From contig DALO01000016.1 in NCBI GenBank assembly GCA_002496805.1, positions 142,985-188,673 on the forward strand: a stretch of DNA of 45,689 bases. The letters run 5' to 3'. This document shows, one piece after another, positions 18,729 to 27,543 of this stretch (the stretch's first letter is position 1; the number at the start of each line of letters is the position of its first letter). This stretch comes from Methanobacterium sp. UBA353. GTDB lineage: Archaea > Methanobacteriota > Methanobacteria > Methanobacteriales > Methanobacteriaceae. A program made the translations under genes and the position numbers. Below the pieces are notes generated by a model. That model did not search any database, was not told where the DNA came from, and saw nothing but the letters and a program-made list of their open reading frames with translations.

Positions 18729-19877
18729 TCATCCACTCCATATAGCATCTTCTAATAATTCCATTTCACATTGTAATGTTATCAAATTTGTTCTTCCCTT
18801 TCCTCTTCCCCTTGAAACAGTTTTTGTAGAAATCAAGCCCAACATTTCAAGTTCGTTAATGAAATCGAATATTCTCCTGTATGAAACTGAATCTCCTTTA
18901 GTTATATCTTTGTAGATATCATATAGTCGGCCTGATGTAATTTCTTCTTTCCTTTTAGTTAAGAAGATTAACGATTCTAAAACTTTCTGTTGCTGGCTGG
19001 GAAGAGTCATTACGATATCAGTCACTTTATTATGTTCAATATGATCCTTAGCCTCCCTTACATAGTCTTCATAAACCATATCGGTGCCCTTTTCATCAGC
19101 TAGTTCGCCAGAAGTGCGTAATAAATCGAGGGCATAACGAGCATCACCTTCTTCCTTAGCTGCAAGTGCAGCGCAGAGGGGTATTACTTCATCGTGGAGC
19201 ACCCCATCATTAAAAGACAATTCTGATCGTTCGTCTAGTATATCTACTAATTGTTGGGCATTGTATGGGGGAAAAACAATCTCACGATCACGAAGACTGC
19301 TGCGAACTCTGGGTTTAATGAACTGTTTAAAATCTACAAAGTTACTAATAGAAGCAATAGAAACATTATCAGTTCGAGTGAGAGTGTAAAGAAGACCGTC
19401 ACCATCGTTTTTCAATAATATATCTATTTCATCCAAAATAATAATCAGGATTAAATCATTGCCAAAAACATTTTTCTTGAAAAGATTGCGGAATGAATTT
19501 ATTACTTCAGCCTTAGTCCAACCACGGTATGGGACGTCTTGACCCATCTGTTGACATAAACGTGCAATAACTTGGTATTCAGTGGTAAAATCCGTGCAAC
19601 GAATATATTCCACTCGCACATTCACATTTTTTTCTTTAGAAACCTGATCCAACTGTTTTTTAGCAAATTTGGCAACAGCTGTTTTTCCAGTTCCAGTTTT
19701 ACCATAGATAGTGACATCCGGAGGTGTCACATTTGTCAACGCCTCAACCCAATATTTTGCCACGGATTTAATCTGATCTTCTCTGTGGGGAAGATTATCA
19801 GGTAAAAATCTATGATCAAGAAACTTTTTAAATTTAAACACTGATTTTTTCTCGCCCAATTCCTCAAAAATATTCAT
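18729..19877 (-). CDS. cdc6: Orc1/Cdc6 replication initiator
   Basis: The AAA+ ATPase that binds origin recognition boxes and helps load MCM. Walker A is GKTGTGKT (59-66 from the start used here), Walker B LIIILDEIDILL, and the C-terminal quarter is a winged-helix DNA-binding domain (SYRRIFDFINELEMLGLI). The frame is open to GTG 19886 (MMAMNIF), but that GTG belongs to the GTGAT ribosome binding site. ATG 19877, four bases after it, gives MNIFEELG and 382 residues. The gene reads away from the origin that begins about 150 bases upstream, the usual archaeal arrangement, which allows autoregulation. Confidence 0.95.
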   Translation of the reverse strand: MNIFEELGEKKSVFKFKKFLDHRFLPDNLPHREDQIKSVAKYWVEALTNVTPPDVTIYGKTGTGKTAVAKFAKKQLDQVSKEKNVNVRVEYIRCTDFTTEYQVIARLCQQMGQDVPYRGWTKAEVINSFRNLFKKNVFGNDLILIIILDEIDILLKNDGDGLLYTLTRTDNVSIASISNFVDFKQFIKPRVRSSLRDREIVFPPYNAQQLVDILDERSELSFNDGVLHDEVIPLCAALAAKEEGDARYALDLLRTSGELADEKGTDMVYEDYVREAKDHIEHNKVTDIVMTLPSQQQKVLESLIFLTKRKEEITSGRLYDIYKDITKGDSVSYRRIFDFINELEMLGLISTKTVSRGRGKGRTNLITLQCEMELLEDAIWSG

Positions 19878-19945
19878 TGCCATCACTTTCCGATTAAAAA
19901 AATGTTAACGATACAAACGGTTTAAATTATCCGCTGAATTATTTT

Positions 19946-19959
19946 ATTTATAATAAATA
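19946..19959 (-). promoter_or_regulatory. Probable promoter of orc1/cdc6
   Basis: The minus strand has an A/T box, ATATTTATTATAAA, about 70-80 bases upstream of the cdc6 start. It lies between the gene and the first origin box at 20037, so Orc1 bound to the left array would sit just upstream of its own promoter. The exact TATA register is uncertain. Confidence 0.35.
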
Positions 19960-20036
19960 TCACTATGTGAAAAAATGACCCTTCTGATATTAGTTCCCAA
20001 TATTTGAAAAAAAAATGTGCTTCAAACAGTTGAACA

Positions 20037-20267
20037 GAGGTCAGTTTCAAGTGTATCAAAATTTTTTGACTAAACTTAGGTGTGTTTCAAGTGTAAGTAA
20101 CTGATCCTATATTAATCATTATGGTGAGAGGTCAGTTTCAAGTGTAAAAAAGTGTGAAAAATAAAAATTTGAAAGAAGTTTACACAGAAAGAGGTCGATT
20201 TCAACTGTAAAAAAAAATCTATATTAAATCTATAAAAATATAGTAAGAGAGATCAATTTCAAGTGTA
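20037..20267 (+). repeat. Left origin recognition box array (5 copies)
   Basis: Five 19-bp boxes share the consensus GAGGTCAGTTTCAAGTGTA, usually followed by an A-run: 20037-20055, 20077-20095 (degenerate left end), 20128-20146, 20191-20209 and 20249-20267. All have the same orientation, with TTTCAA(G/C)TGTA on the plus strand. The fourth has the CAACTGTA core, the others CAAGTGTA. Core-to-core spacing is 40, 51, 63 and 58 bp. The reverse complement TTACAGTTGAAAT matches the mini-ORB known from Methanothermobacter. A degenerate opposite copy overlaps 20021-20038. Confidence 0.9.
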
Positions 20268-20634
20268 AAAAAATAAGATAATACTATTATTATTGTATAT
20301 TGATCAATTTGACTGATATTCATATTAATAAATAATTATAGTGTTATTTCCTGTTAAATCTAATATTTAGTTATAAATTTAGATAAAACCACATAAAAAT
20401 CAATATTTAACTACATTACTCTATATTAATTGGTCATTATAAATTTTAAAGGAATATTATTAACATATTATATTATATTTATACAATTTAGATCATTGGA
20501 ATTGTCTTTTAATCTATTTTAAAGCATGTTACAATACTCTTAAAGGATATTTTAGGGTTTTAATCATTATTAACTTAAATAAATTTATTTAATTAATTAT
20601 TTTTTTTAATATTTTTTCGTAAACACTTTAAAAT
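20268..20634. other. Origin core / DNA unwinding element
   Basis: About 367 bp lie between the two opposed box arrays, with no gene and no box. A hand count over most of it gives about 16% G+C, much lower than the coding DNA on either side. It includes long T- and A-runs near its right end (20590-20617). It is the expected site of strand opening and helicase loading in the origin. Confidence 0.75.
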
Positions 20635-20942
20635 TACAGTTGAAATCGACCTCTCATTATCTTAATTAAATACCCAAATTATTTTGTAGTTACCTTCATG
20701 TGTATTTAAACTATAAATACACTTGAAATACACCTTCTTTAAATAGTCACTTTTTGTTTTTTCTTTTTTACACTTGAAATTCCACTCTTTTTATATTATA
20801 TTGTTATTTAGAAATTTTTACAGTTGAAATCAACCTCTCTTTCTTAAATTTCTTTTTGGAAAAATAATTTTACCATATCTATTCATGTCATTCAAATCAG
20901 AATTTTTCTGTTTTTTATTTTATTACACTTGAAATAGGGGTC
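20635..20942 (-). repeat. Right origin recognition box array (5 copies, inverted)
   Basis: Five boxes lie in inverse orientation to the left array, reading TACA(C/G)TTGAAAT on the plus strand: 20635-20653, 20718-20736, 20769-20787, 20819-20837 and 20924-20942. The first and fourth have the CAGTTGAAAT core, the others CACTTGAAAT. The box at 20635-20653 is the exact inverse of the left box at 20191-20209. Spacings of 83, 51, 50 and 105 bp include three close to multiples of five helical turns. The A-run flank of each box points toward the origin core. Confidence 0.9.
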
Positions 20943-21153
20943 TTACTCCCAATGACAATATATTTTGAAATTTTTCTAAAATTATCTAAAACCATCGCAC
21001 GATTCTCAAAAATTAATGAAAAATATTATTTCGAATTGAAAATCTTTATCAACTAACTATATGTTTTTTTAAAAAAATCGAGCTAATAAAAAAAATAACA
21101 ATAATAATATCTCCAACAAAATAAAATTCACTAATAACTAGTTGTGGTTGATC
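20943..21153. other. Non-coding region between oriC and cbiB
   Basis: An A/T-rich stretch that must contain the cbiB promoter. No further origin box, hairpin or reading frame of note is seen. Confidence 0.4.
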
Positions 21154-22173
21154 ATGGAAAAAATAATTTTAATCATTATCTTAGCATCATTTTGCACTGA
21201 TTTATTATTTGGAGAATTCCCTTCTCCAATCCATCCAGTTGTATGGATGGGTAAGTTAATTGAAAGGATGAAAAACTTGTTTTTCCAAGATTCGAAATAC
21301 ATTGACATTCTATCAGGGATTTTAATTACCATTTCATTGATATTTATATTTGTCTTATTATTTACGATAATTTTAATTTTTTCATCATTTAATTTAATAT
21401 TATTTTTAATAACAGCATCTTTGCTACTGTCTACTACTTTTTCAGTTAAATTTTTACTGCGATCTGCAAAGGAAGTGGCCTTAGATCTTGATGAAGATAT
21501 TGATAAAGGAAGGAAATCTTTGTCTTTTTTGGTCAGCAGAAAAACATCAAAACTATCGCTACAGGAGATTGTTTCAGCCACTATTGAAACTTTGACTGAA
21601 AATGTTGTTGATTCAGTGGTATCTCCAATATTTTATTGCATCATCGTTTTTTTCCTTTTCATGTTTTTATTTCCAAATTCTTCTCCATTTTTTATTAAAA
21701 TAGGATTAACATCAACCTACCAAATTTTAGTCATATCTGCAGTAGCGGCAAGCGTTTCTTATCGCGTGGTCAACACTTTAGATGCAATGGTTGGTTATAA
21801 AGACTCTACAAACATTAATATTGGATGGTTCCCAGCTAAGCTAGATGATGTCCTCAATTTCATTCCTGCACGAATTACAAGCATGTTAATAGTTCTCGCT
21901 GCATTCATATTATCATTTGACTATGAACAGTCTTGGAAAATTATTTTAAAAGACGCTAATTTGACTCCCAGTCCTAATTCAGGATATCCAATGGCTGCTG
22001 CTGCTGGAGCTTTGAATGTTCAATTGAATAAACCTGGAACATACAAATTAGGTGAATCCAAAAAATGTCTCACAATAAATGAGATCAAACTAGCCATTAA
22101 ACTAAGTTTTGTCACTATAATATTGTTTTTGGTTGGAATTTCACTGTTTTTTATTATTTTTGCTTATTGGTGA
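21154..22173 (+). CDS. cbiB: Adenosylcobinamide-phosphate synthase CbiB
   Basis: The membrane enzyme that attaches aminopropanol (phosphate) to adenosylcobyric acid late in cobalamin synthesis. Family marks are FGEFPSPIHPVVWMGK near the N-terminus, ETLTENVVDSVVSP near residue 150, NTLDAMVGYKD, and the C-terminal PNSGYPMAAAAGALNVQL. Several hydrophobic segments occur. The frame extends to TTG 21142 (adding MWLI), but ATG 21154 gives MEKIILII, the usual family start; the GGTTGAT just before it is a close ribosome binding site. The protein then has 339 residues. It is the first gene to the right of the origin. Confidence 0.9.
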   Translation: MEKIILIIILASFCTDLLFGEFPSPIHPVVWMGKLIERMKNLFFQDSKYIDILSGILITISLIFIFVLLFTIILIFSSFNLILFLITASLLLSTTFSVKFLLRSAKEVALDLDEDIDKGRKSLSFLVSRKTSKLSLQEIVSATIETLTENVVDSVVSPIFYCIIVFFLFMFLFPNSSPFFIKIGLTSTYQILVISAVAASVSYRVVNTLDAMVGYKDSTNINIGWFPAKLDDVLNFIPARITSMLIVLAAFILSFDYEQSWKIILKDANLTPSPNSGYPMAAAAGALNVQLNKPGTYKLGESKKCLTINEIKLAIKLSFVTIILFLVGISLFFIIFAYW

Positions 22174-22192
22174 TAAAAATCATAAAACTACC

Positions 22193-22206
22193 ATCCCTCT
22201 CGGGAT
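22193..22206. terminator. Small hairpin after cbiB
   Basis: ATCCC-TCTC-GGGAT forms a 5-bp stem with a four-base loop, 19 bases after the cbiB stop and followed by A/T-rich DNA. It may mark the 3' end of the cbiB transcript, or be an RNA element between cbiB and cbiG. Confidence 0.35.
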
Positions 22207-22285
22207 AAATTATTTTACTAATTAAATCATTTTACTTTAATCATGAACAAATATTATTAAACATAATCATATTAAACGTGATTTT

Positions 22286-23320
22286 ATGAAGTTTGCAATC
22301 ATCAGTGTAACAGAAAAAGGGCAAAATCTTGCTGAAACCTTGTTAAATTACCTTGAAAATGATCCATCAGTCATCAAAGTAGATATTTTCCATAAAAATG
22401 TAAATTCAACCTTAAATGATCATTTTCATCAGTATGACTGTTGGGTTGGTATTATGGCTTCAGGCATAATGGTTCGAAGTCTGTGTGGTCTAATAAAAAC
22501 GAAATTCACGGATCCTGCCGTTTTGGTAGTTGATGAAAACGGTAAACATGTAATTAGTTTATTATCAGGTCACATCGGTGGAGCAAATCACTTCACTGTT
22601 AAGTTAGCTGGCATGATAGGTGCTGTTCCAGTTATAACTACTGCAACGGATTTAGCAGGAAAAATGGGTGTTGATACTTTGGCATACCAATACTGGTTAA
22701 ATATCCGTCATAAAAAGTTCATTAAAACCATGAACCAATACATTGCTGCTGGTGGCAAAGTTGATCTAGATTTGCCAGCACAATTTGATTTTTTAAAAAA
22801 TCATCCCCTAGCGAACAAATCTTATAATTTTAATAAATGGGACAAATCATTTATTCGAGCTATTTTTACTGATAAAAAGGTTTATCTAACACCCAAAAGG
22901 ATGGTTGCGGGTGTTGGTAGTAAGAAGGGAGTTACAGAAGAACAAGTTTTTTTTGCATTACGTTCTGCCCTTCAATACTTACATTTACCTGTGGATAGAT
23001 TGGATGCCATGGCTACAGCCGAAATTAAAGAAGAAGAAGAAGGAATTAAATTAGCTGCAATTAAATTAAATTTACCATTGAATATAATATCTTTGGACAA
23101 AATACGTCATTTTCATCATCCTGACTGCACACCCTCCCAACTTGTAAAACGTGAATTTGGGATTGAAGGAGTGTCTGAACCCACAGCGTTACTCGAAGCA
23201 GGGGCGAATTCCCGACTAATCCTTAAAAAAACTGCTTACAATGGCGTTACTGTTGCAGTAGCAGTTGCAATTGGGAGTAAACTTTCCAAATCTGATAAAC
23301 TAACACATAACACATTTTGA
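22286..23320 (+). CDS. cbiG: Cobalt-precorrin-5A hydrolase CbiG
   Basis: Opens the delta-lactone of cobalt-precorrin-5A and releases acetaldehyde in anaerobic corrin synthesis. Three parts are visible: an N-terminal domain with IMASGIMVRSLCGLIKTKFTD-like residues (about 52-72), a central linker with LLSGHIGGANHFT, and a C-terminal domain with VAGVGSKKGVTEEQV and GVSEPTALLEAG. The 344-residue length is normal. It follows cbiB on the same strand after 112 bases. cbiH lies about 4 kb away, so the corrin genes are close to each other but not in one operon. Confidence 0.92.
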   Translation: MKFAIISVTEKGQNLAETLLNYLENDPSVIKVDIFHKNVNSTLNDHFHQYDCWVGIMASGIMVRSLCGLIKTKFTDPAVLVVDENGKHVISLLSGHIGGANHFTVKLAGMIGAVPVITTATDLAGKMGVDTLAYQYWLNIRHKKFIKTMNQYIAAGGKVDLDLPAQFDFLKNHPLANKSYNFNKWDKSFIRAIFTDKKVYLTPKRMVAGVGSKKGVTEEQVFFALRSALQYLHLPVDRLDAMATAEIKEEEEGIKLAAIKLNLPLNIISLDKIRHFHHPDCTPSQLVKREFGIEGVSEPTALLEAGANSRLILKKTAYNGVTVAVAVAIGSKLSKSDKLTHNTF

Positions 23321-23503
23321 TCATTTGAATATTTTAATTATGGCGTATTTTTTTAAATAGGGAGTGTAAATCATTTCTTTGAAATTCATTACCAAAACAT
23401 TTTTAAAGGCCAAGATATAAACAAACTTGGATAAGGCTTGTTATGAATTATCAATTTAAGCAACTTTTATCATGAACACAAGTAAATCAATGGAGGCATT
23501 ATT

Positions 23504-23758
23504 ATGAGTGTGGAATCATTCGAACGTTGTAATCAGATTTTAAAACATATCATGGGGGATACTAGCGTCCCTAGGAATATTAGGAGGGCTGCTGAGGAAT
23601 CTAAAAATTTATTGTCTCAAGATGATGACGAACCAACCATCCGAGCCAGTACAGTAATTTCCATTTTGGATGAAATAAGCAATGATCCTAACATACCCAT
23701 TCATGCCAGAACACTTATTTGGAATGTTTTAAGTGAATTAGAGTCAGTACGTGAGTAA
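23504..23758 (+). CDS. UPF0147 family protein
   Basis: An 84-residue all-helical protein of the archaeal UPF0147 family, recognised by DTSVPRNIRRAAEE and RASTVISILDEISNDPNIP with HARTLIW near the end. The function is not established. The start is well supported by TGGAGGCATTATT before ATG. It lies alone between cbiG and the convergent aldolase gene. Confidence 0.85.
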   Translation: MSVESFERCNQILKHIMGDTSVPRNIRRAAEESKNLLSQDDDEPTIRASTVISILDEISNDPNIPIHARTLIWNVLSELESVRE

Positions 23759-23896
23759 AAAAAATGCTAATTTTTATTTTTTAATATTTTTTTCTTTATA
23801 TTTTCAAGTTTTCAAAAAATTAATATCCATTAATATAATTGATTAATTTTACAAAAAATCTTCATGAATAAAAAAGATCGATTTATTTAAGTATTG

Positions 23897-24472
23897 TCAA
23901 TCTTTGGTGTTTCCTAAAACACGTGATATGAATTGTGTTTTAGCTGTTTCTTCCACGAATTCTGCTAAGAGTGTAGCTTCTAATAAATTTTTTCCAGTCG
24001 CTACCAGACCATGATTTTTAAGGATTACCACATCTTCACTTATCAAACCATTCCCTGCTAAATTAGCCAGTTCAGCACTTCCTGGTGGAGCGTATTCAAC
24101 CATTTTTAAGAATGGTTTGTGTGTCTTACCAAAACCTTCAAGTCGTTCTATCATTTCATTGGACATTGCGAATCCTGTTGCGAATGGTGAATGAGTGTGC
24201 ACGATTCCTTTAACATCATCTCTTTTTTGGTAAATATCTAAGTGGAGTTGTAATTCTGATGATGGTTTTATACCACCAGCAACGATTTTTCCATCCATAT
24301 CTACAATGACCATCTCTTCCACTTTCAAATGACCAAGTGACACATTACTTGGTGTTATGACCACAGTATCTTTGGAACGAACACTAATATTACCTGATTT
24401 TCCAGGAGTAAGGCCTTTATTGTAAATATGACGACCAGTTTCACAAATTTTCACAATTAATGGTTTATTCAT
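23897..24472 (-). CDS. Class II aldolase, FucA-like
   Basis: A zinc-dependent class II aldolase/adducin family enzyme of 191 residues. The four zinc-site residues of fuculose-1-phosphate aldolase are present: E73, H92 and H94 (in VHTHSPFA) and H154 (in LKNHGL). GKSGNISVR (24-32) is the phosphate-binding region. In methanogens such a protein has been linked to fuculose phosphate cleavage yielding lactaldehyde, a possible precursor for coenzyme F420; that link is from memory of Methanocaldococcus work. GGTGAT lies six bases before ATG. It is 151 bases downstream of the polymerase D small-subunit gene on the same strand. Confidence 0.85.
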   Translation of the reverse strand: MNKPLIVKICETGRHIYNKGLTPGKSGNISVRSKDTVVITPSNVSLGHLKVEEMVIVDMDGKIVAGGIKPSSELQLHLDIYQKRDDVKGIVHTHSPFATGFAMSNEMIERLEGFGKTHKPFLKMVEYAPPGSAELANLAGNGLISEDVVILKNHGLVATGKNLLEATLLAEFVEETAKTQFISRVLGNTKD

Positions 24473-24623
24473 CTAATTATCACCTAATTCAATATCATTT
24501 CAATAGTTAACACTAGAATTATAATATTTTTATTTTCATATTTTTCAGTCTTCAAAAACCAAACTTCAAATTTAAAGCAATCCTGAAATTTTTTTAATGG
24601 AATGATTTAATTACTTAGTCAAA

Positions 24624-26072
24624 TTAACTGAAGTCTAACATTTTAAAGCTACCATTGTTTATCACAGGAACTTGTGCGCAGGTAGGGACTATATTATAAA
24701 TTTTTTGAAACTCTGTCTGGGATTGGAATGTTCCACTGTTTATGAGATGTATGCCTTTATATCTTTTGTAACTGTTAATGTGTACATGTCCAGTATGAAA
24801 AACATCAGGGATATCGTCAATTACTAAGTGGTCCTCGATTTCAGATGCTAGTGGAGTTCGTTCACCATATATAGGTGCTAAATGTCTTTTTTCCAGAAGT
24901 TCCTTCATGATTAATTCTGATTGTTGGTGGCTCATTCCCTTAACGGTCATGGCCATATCATCAAAGCTCCTTCCATGGTATATGAGTACTTTGATACCGT
25001 CTAAACTAACCAATGCAGGATTACTAACAAATTCAGTGGTTTTTAAATCGTGAAGGCTTTTTGCATAATCTTCAGGTATAGCAGGTTGGGGTTCGGCAAG
25101 GCGACTAGCATCGTGGTTTCCAGGAGCTATTATAATTTTCACATCATTTATATCTCCAAAAAGTCGTGCTGCTTCTTCATACTGTTGGTGTATGTCTTTT
25201 ATGGTTAATTCTTTATCTTGACTGGGATAAACTCCGATGCCGTCCACAATATCTCCAGCTACTACTACATATTTCACATTATTGGCAATTTCACGTTGCT
25301 CTTCATCCCCAAAATCACCATTTATCCATTTAATAAACCGTTGGAATGCGGAATCAAGGAATGTAGAACTGCCAATGTGGATGTCACTTAAAAATACTGT
25401 ACCGAAATTCATACTCTTTTCATCGATTCTTGGCACTCCCGGATTTATCAGTTCACTGGCCATAATGAGACTTCCTTTTCTACTCCCAACAACACCTATT
25501 ACTTCATCTTTTACAATTCTTTCAGCTTGTTCAAAGACTTCATGGTTTTCATTATGAATTAATACTGTGGCGTCTCCTGTTTCATCCTCAATTTCAATGA
25601 GTTTGTGGTTGTTTTTGGTGTTACGTATGTCATTTACCATACCTACAATTTTAACCACATCATCAAGACTAGTGGCTATTTTAACCGAGTTTACATCTTT
25701 TAGCTCACGTTTGTTAGTTAACATCTCTTGAAGCTTATGGTAACGATTTTGGAAGTAACTTGAAAGGTCTTTAATTTCCCCATTGGTGTAGGATTTGCGG
25801 CTGGTATCTTGAAGAATTTCAAAGTTAAATTCTCTTTTTAGTAAATGGCTTTGTGCCACTTTATCATAATTTTTCGGGCTAACTGTTCTATCTAAATAGC
25901 TTTCCACTAGTTCACCAGTGAGAACTACCATTTCTGGGGATGATATTGTGAGATGGTTAATCAGTGAATCCACTAGGTTAGGAGAATCATCATAATTTTT
26001 AATTTTAAGATACGCTTCTTCATCAATTAGTATTTCTGCTGCTGCGAATTTTGATATGATATTTTCAGTCAT
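24624..26072 (-). CDS. polB: DNA polymerase D (Pol II) small subunit DP1
   Basis: The small, proofreading subunit of archaeal replicative polymerase D, with a calcineurin-like 3'-5' exonuclease. The N-terminal about 120 residues are helical, then comes an OB-fold-like region (about 135-215). The phosphoesterase motifs follow: VFLSDIHIGS, VVAGDIVDGIGVYP, IIAPGNHDASR, LIYHGRSFDD and HTGHVHINS. All metal ligands look intact, so proofreading should be active. The 482 residues are normal. The start is supported by GGAG and five bases. The large subunit DP2 is not in the window. Its position 4 kb from the origin is notable. Confidence 0.95.
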   Translation of the reverse strand: MTENIISKFAAAEILIDEEAYLKIKNYDDSPNLVDSLINHLTISSPEMVVLTGELVESYLDRTVSPKNYDKVAQSHLLKREFNFEILQDTSRKSYTNGEIKDLSSYFQNRYHKLQEMLTNKRELKDVNSVKIATSLDDVVKIVGMVNDIRNTKNNHKLIEIEDETGDATVLIHNENHEVFEQAERIVKDEVIGVVGSRKGSLIMASELINPGVPRIDEKSMNFGTVFLSDIHIGSSTFLDSAFQRFIKWINGDFGDEEQREIANNVKYVVVAGDIVDGIGVYPSQDKELTIKDIHQQYEEAARLFGDINDVKIIIAPGNHDASRLAEPQPAIPEDYAKSLHDLKTTEFVSNPALVSLDGIKVLIYHGRSFDDMAMTVKGMSHQQSELIMKELLEKRHLAPIYGERTPLASEIEDHLVIDDIPDVFHTGHVHINSYKRYKGIHLINSGTFQSQTEFQKIYNIVPTCAQVPVINNGSFKMLDFS

Positions 26073-26223
26073 TTGGGCTCCTTAGAAATATATGAAGGAA
26101 TTGTATAATTTCCATTATACAAGTATTTAATTAGTTTTCACAGATTTTAATGTACTTGTTTATCCATCAAATTAATCTAATTATTTTGTTTATTACAATT
26201 ATTTAATCACATTATCATTCAAT

Positions 26224-26649
26224 TTATTTCCTCGACTTGAGATATAAATCCACTTCCCGACTTAAAATACCATATTTTTCTCGAAATCTGTCCAATTTAT
26301 CCTTGGATTTTTTTAATTTATCCTCGGATAGTTCAGTTGAACCATCTTTAAGAAGAATTAGATGTTCAGTATTTGCGACAACAGATTCTTGTAGGATGAT
26401 AATTGCATTTAAAAGATCTATTTGAAGTTTTTTGCATTTTGAAGGAGGATTCAACTTTTCGTATTTGAAAAAAATTTCTTCTAAATTTTTTCTAATTTTT
26501 TCCATTTTCAGATATGTTTTCTCCAAATCTACACAATTATTTGTTTCTTGGCTGATAACTTCTCTGGTAATCAGTAATTCTATTCCAATATCTTTCAAGG
26601 ATTTTTTACTTTTTTTTAAGAATTGTTTCTTGGTCATCCCAAACATCAA
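26224..26649 (-). CDS. Unrecognised small coiled-coil protein
   Basis: No family is recognised. The 141 residues are lysine- and glutamate-rich and almost wholly helical, with heptad-like patterns over about 30-80 and 100-135, and no membrane segment. The start could be TTG 26649 (AAGGCGAT three bases before), ATG 26646 or ATG 26637. The TTG has the same ribosome-binding layout as the gene at 27015, so I keep it. The gene lies 150 bases upstream of the polymerase D small-subunit gene on the same strand and could be its operon partner, but nothing in the sequence ties them functionally. Confidence 0.6.
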   Translation of the reverse strand: MMFGMTKKQFLKKSKKSLKDIGIELLITREVISQETNNCVDLEKTYLKMEKIRKNLEEIFFKYEKLNPPSKCKKLQIDLLNAIIILQESVVANTEHLILLKDGSTELSEDKLKKSKDKLDRFREKYGILSREVDLYLKSRK

Positions 26650-27014
26650 ATATCGCCTTATTCATGAATTATATTCATTTTTTATTTGCACCCTTTCCAT
26701 TTTAATAATCTGTTAATACTTGTTTTTTGATTTCACAAGATTTATATTTTTTAAAACTAATTGTAGTGTAATATGAAATTCTTAAACAATATGATGGGGG
26801 ATAAGTTTTTTTATGATTAAAAACACTTCTCATAATAGTTAAAATATTAATGTGTTAGTCTACTAATCTTTCTTTGAGATCTGTTCCATCAAATTCAATG
26901 TCTTCAAATTAATAATAAAATCTTAAATTACACTTCCAATTCTTTGTTTAATAGTTTGTTTGAATCTTATCTAAATAACAATTCAATTTATCTTAAGAAG
27001 TATAAGGTGATATT
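26650..27014. other. Divergent intergenic region, no gene seen
   Basis: The A/T-rich gap between the coiled-coil gene (minus) and the anchored protein gene (plus) must hold both promoters. A 15-codon plus-strand frame starts at 26774 and ends at a TAA. A minus-strand string near 26863-26913 reads like the last 17 residues of a protein, but has a stop directly upstream. Neither is long enough to be called a gene. Confidence 0.35.
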
Positions 27015-27506
27015 TTGTCCAGAGCAGTTAAAATAATATTATTCCTAGTATTTTTTGAGGCGGGATTATTTGCATCTTACACTATAGTAACTCAGCAACC
27101 TCCTAATCCTACTGATTTAATTGAAATGCAAATCAACGGTATCACTTCTTTATTTAATTTAGGCACGCCAAAGATTGCCACCCCTAATAATTTGAAGATT
27201 TTAAATAAAAATGAAGTGGTAGAAGCTTTGAAGGCTAAAACTGGTGTTGATGGTATTAATCTAGAGACACTCACAGCACAAACCTATCAAAACACCAATG
27301 ACGCTAACATAACGGTTAATATCACTGCTATGGGATATAAGGATGATAAGAGTGGCGGTACTACCAACGTAAGTACTATCGTGATCAAATCTAATGAAAC
27401 TTACAGTATTACTGCAACTGCAGTAGCAGTTTCAAAAATTGACGGAGTGAAGATTAAGGTGGGTTCAATTGTGATTACTTCAACCCGAATCTTGTACAAT
27501 CGATAA
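27015..27506 (+). CDS. Unrecognised membrane-anchored extracytoplasmic protein
   Basis: No family is recognised. Of 163 residues, about 5-25 form one hydrophobic helix (an N-terminal anchor or uncleaved signal). The rest is a Thr/Asn/Ile/Val-rich, beta-prone domain with several N-x-T/S sequons (NITVNIT, NVST, NETYS), consistent with an outer-face, glycosylated domain. The TTG start is well supported: AAGGTGAT lies at 27004-27011, three bases before it. cbiH starts 37 bases after its stop on the same strand, so the two may be co-transcribed, though no link to B12 synthesis is visible. Confidence 0.65.
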   Translation: MSRAVKIILFLVFFEAGLFASYTIVTQQPPNPTDLIEMQINGITSLFNLGTPKIATPNNLKILNKNEVVEALKAKTGVDGINLETLTAQTYQNTNDANITVNITAMGYKDDKSGGTTNVSTIVIKSNETYSITATAVAVSKIDGVKIKVGSIVITSTRILYNR

Positions 27507-27543
27507 TTAATCATTATTTTTTCATAATTTCTTTGGTGAACAA

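Noticed and set aside
20021..20942. CRISPR array or transposon repeats near 20-21 kb
   Set aside because: The repeats are short, invert in orientation at the centre, vary in spacing and match archaeal origin boxes; there are no uniform spacers or cas genes.
21138..21581. Minus-strand open frame opposite cbiB
   Set aside because: It lies wholly within the clear cbiB coding frame on the other strand and its composition mirrors that gene.
26774..26821. Plus-strand mini-frame beginning MKFLNNMMGDKFF
   Set aside because: Only 15 codons, no clear ribosome binding site and no continuation in another frame.
26863..26913. Minus-strand string that looks like the last 17 residues of a protein, ending at a stop
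   Set aside because: A stop codon lies directly upstream, nothing before it continues the frame, and the match to any family is only impressionistic.
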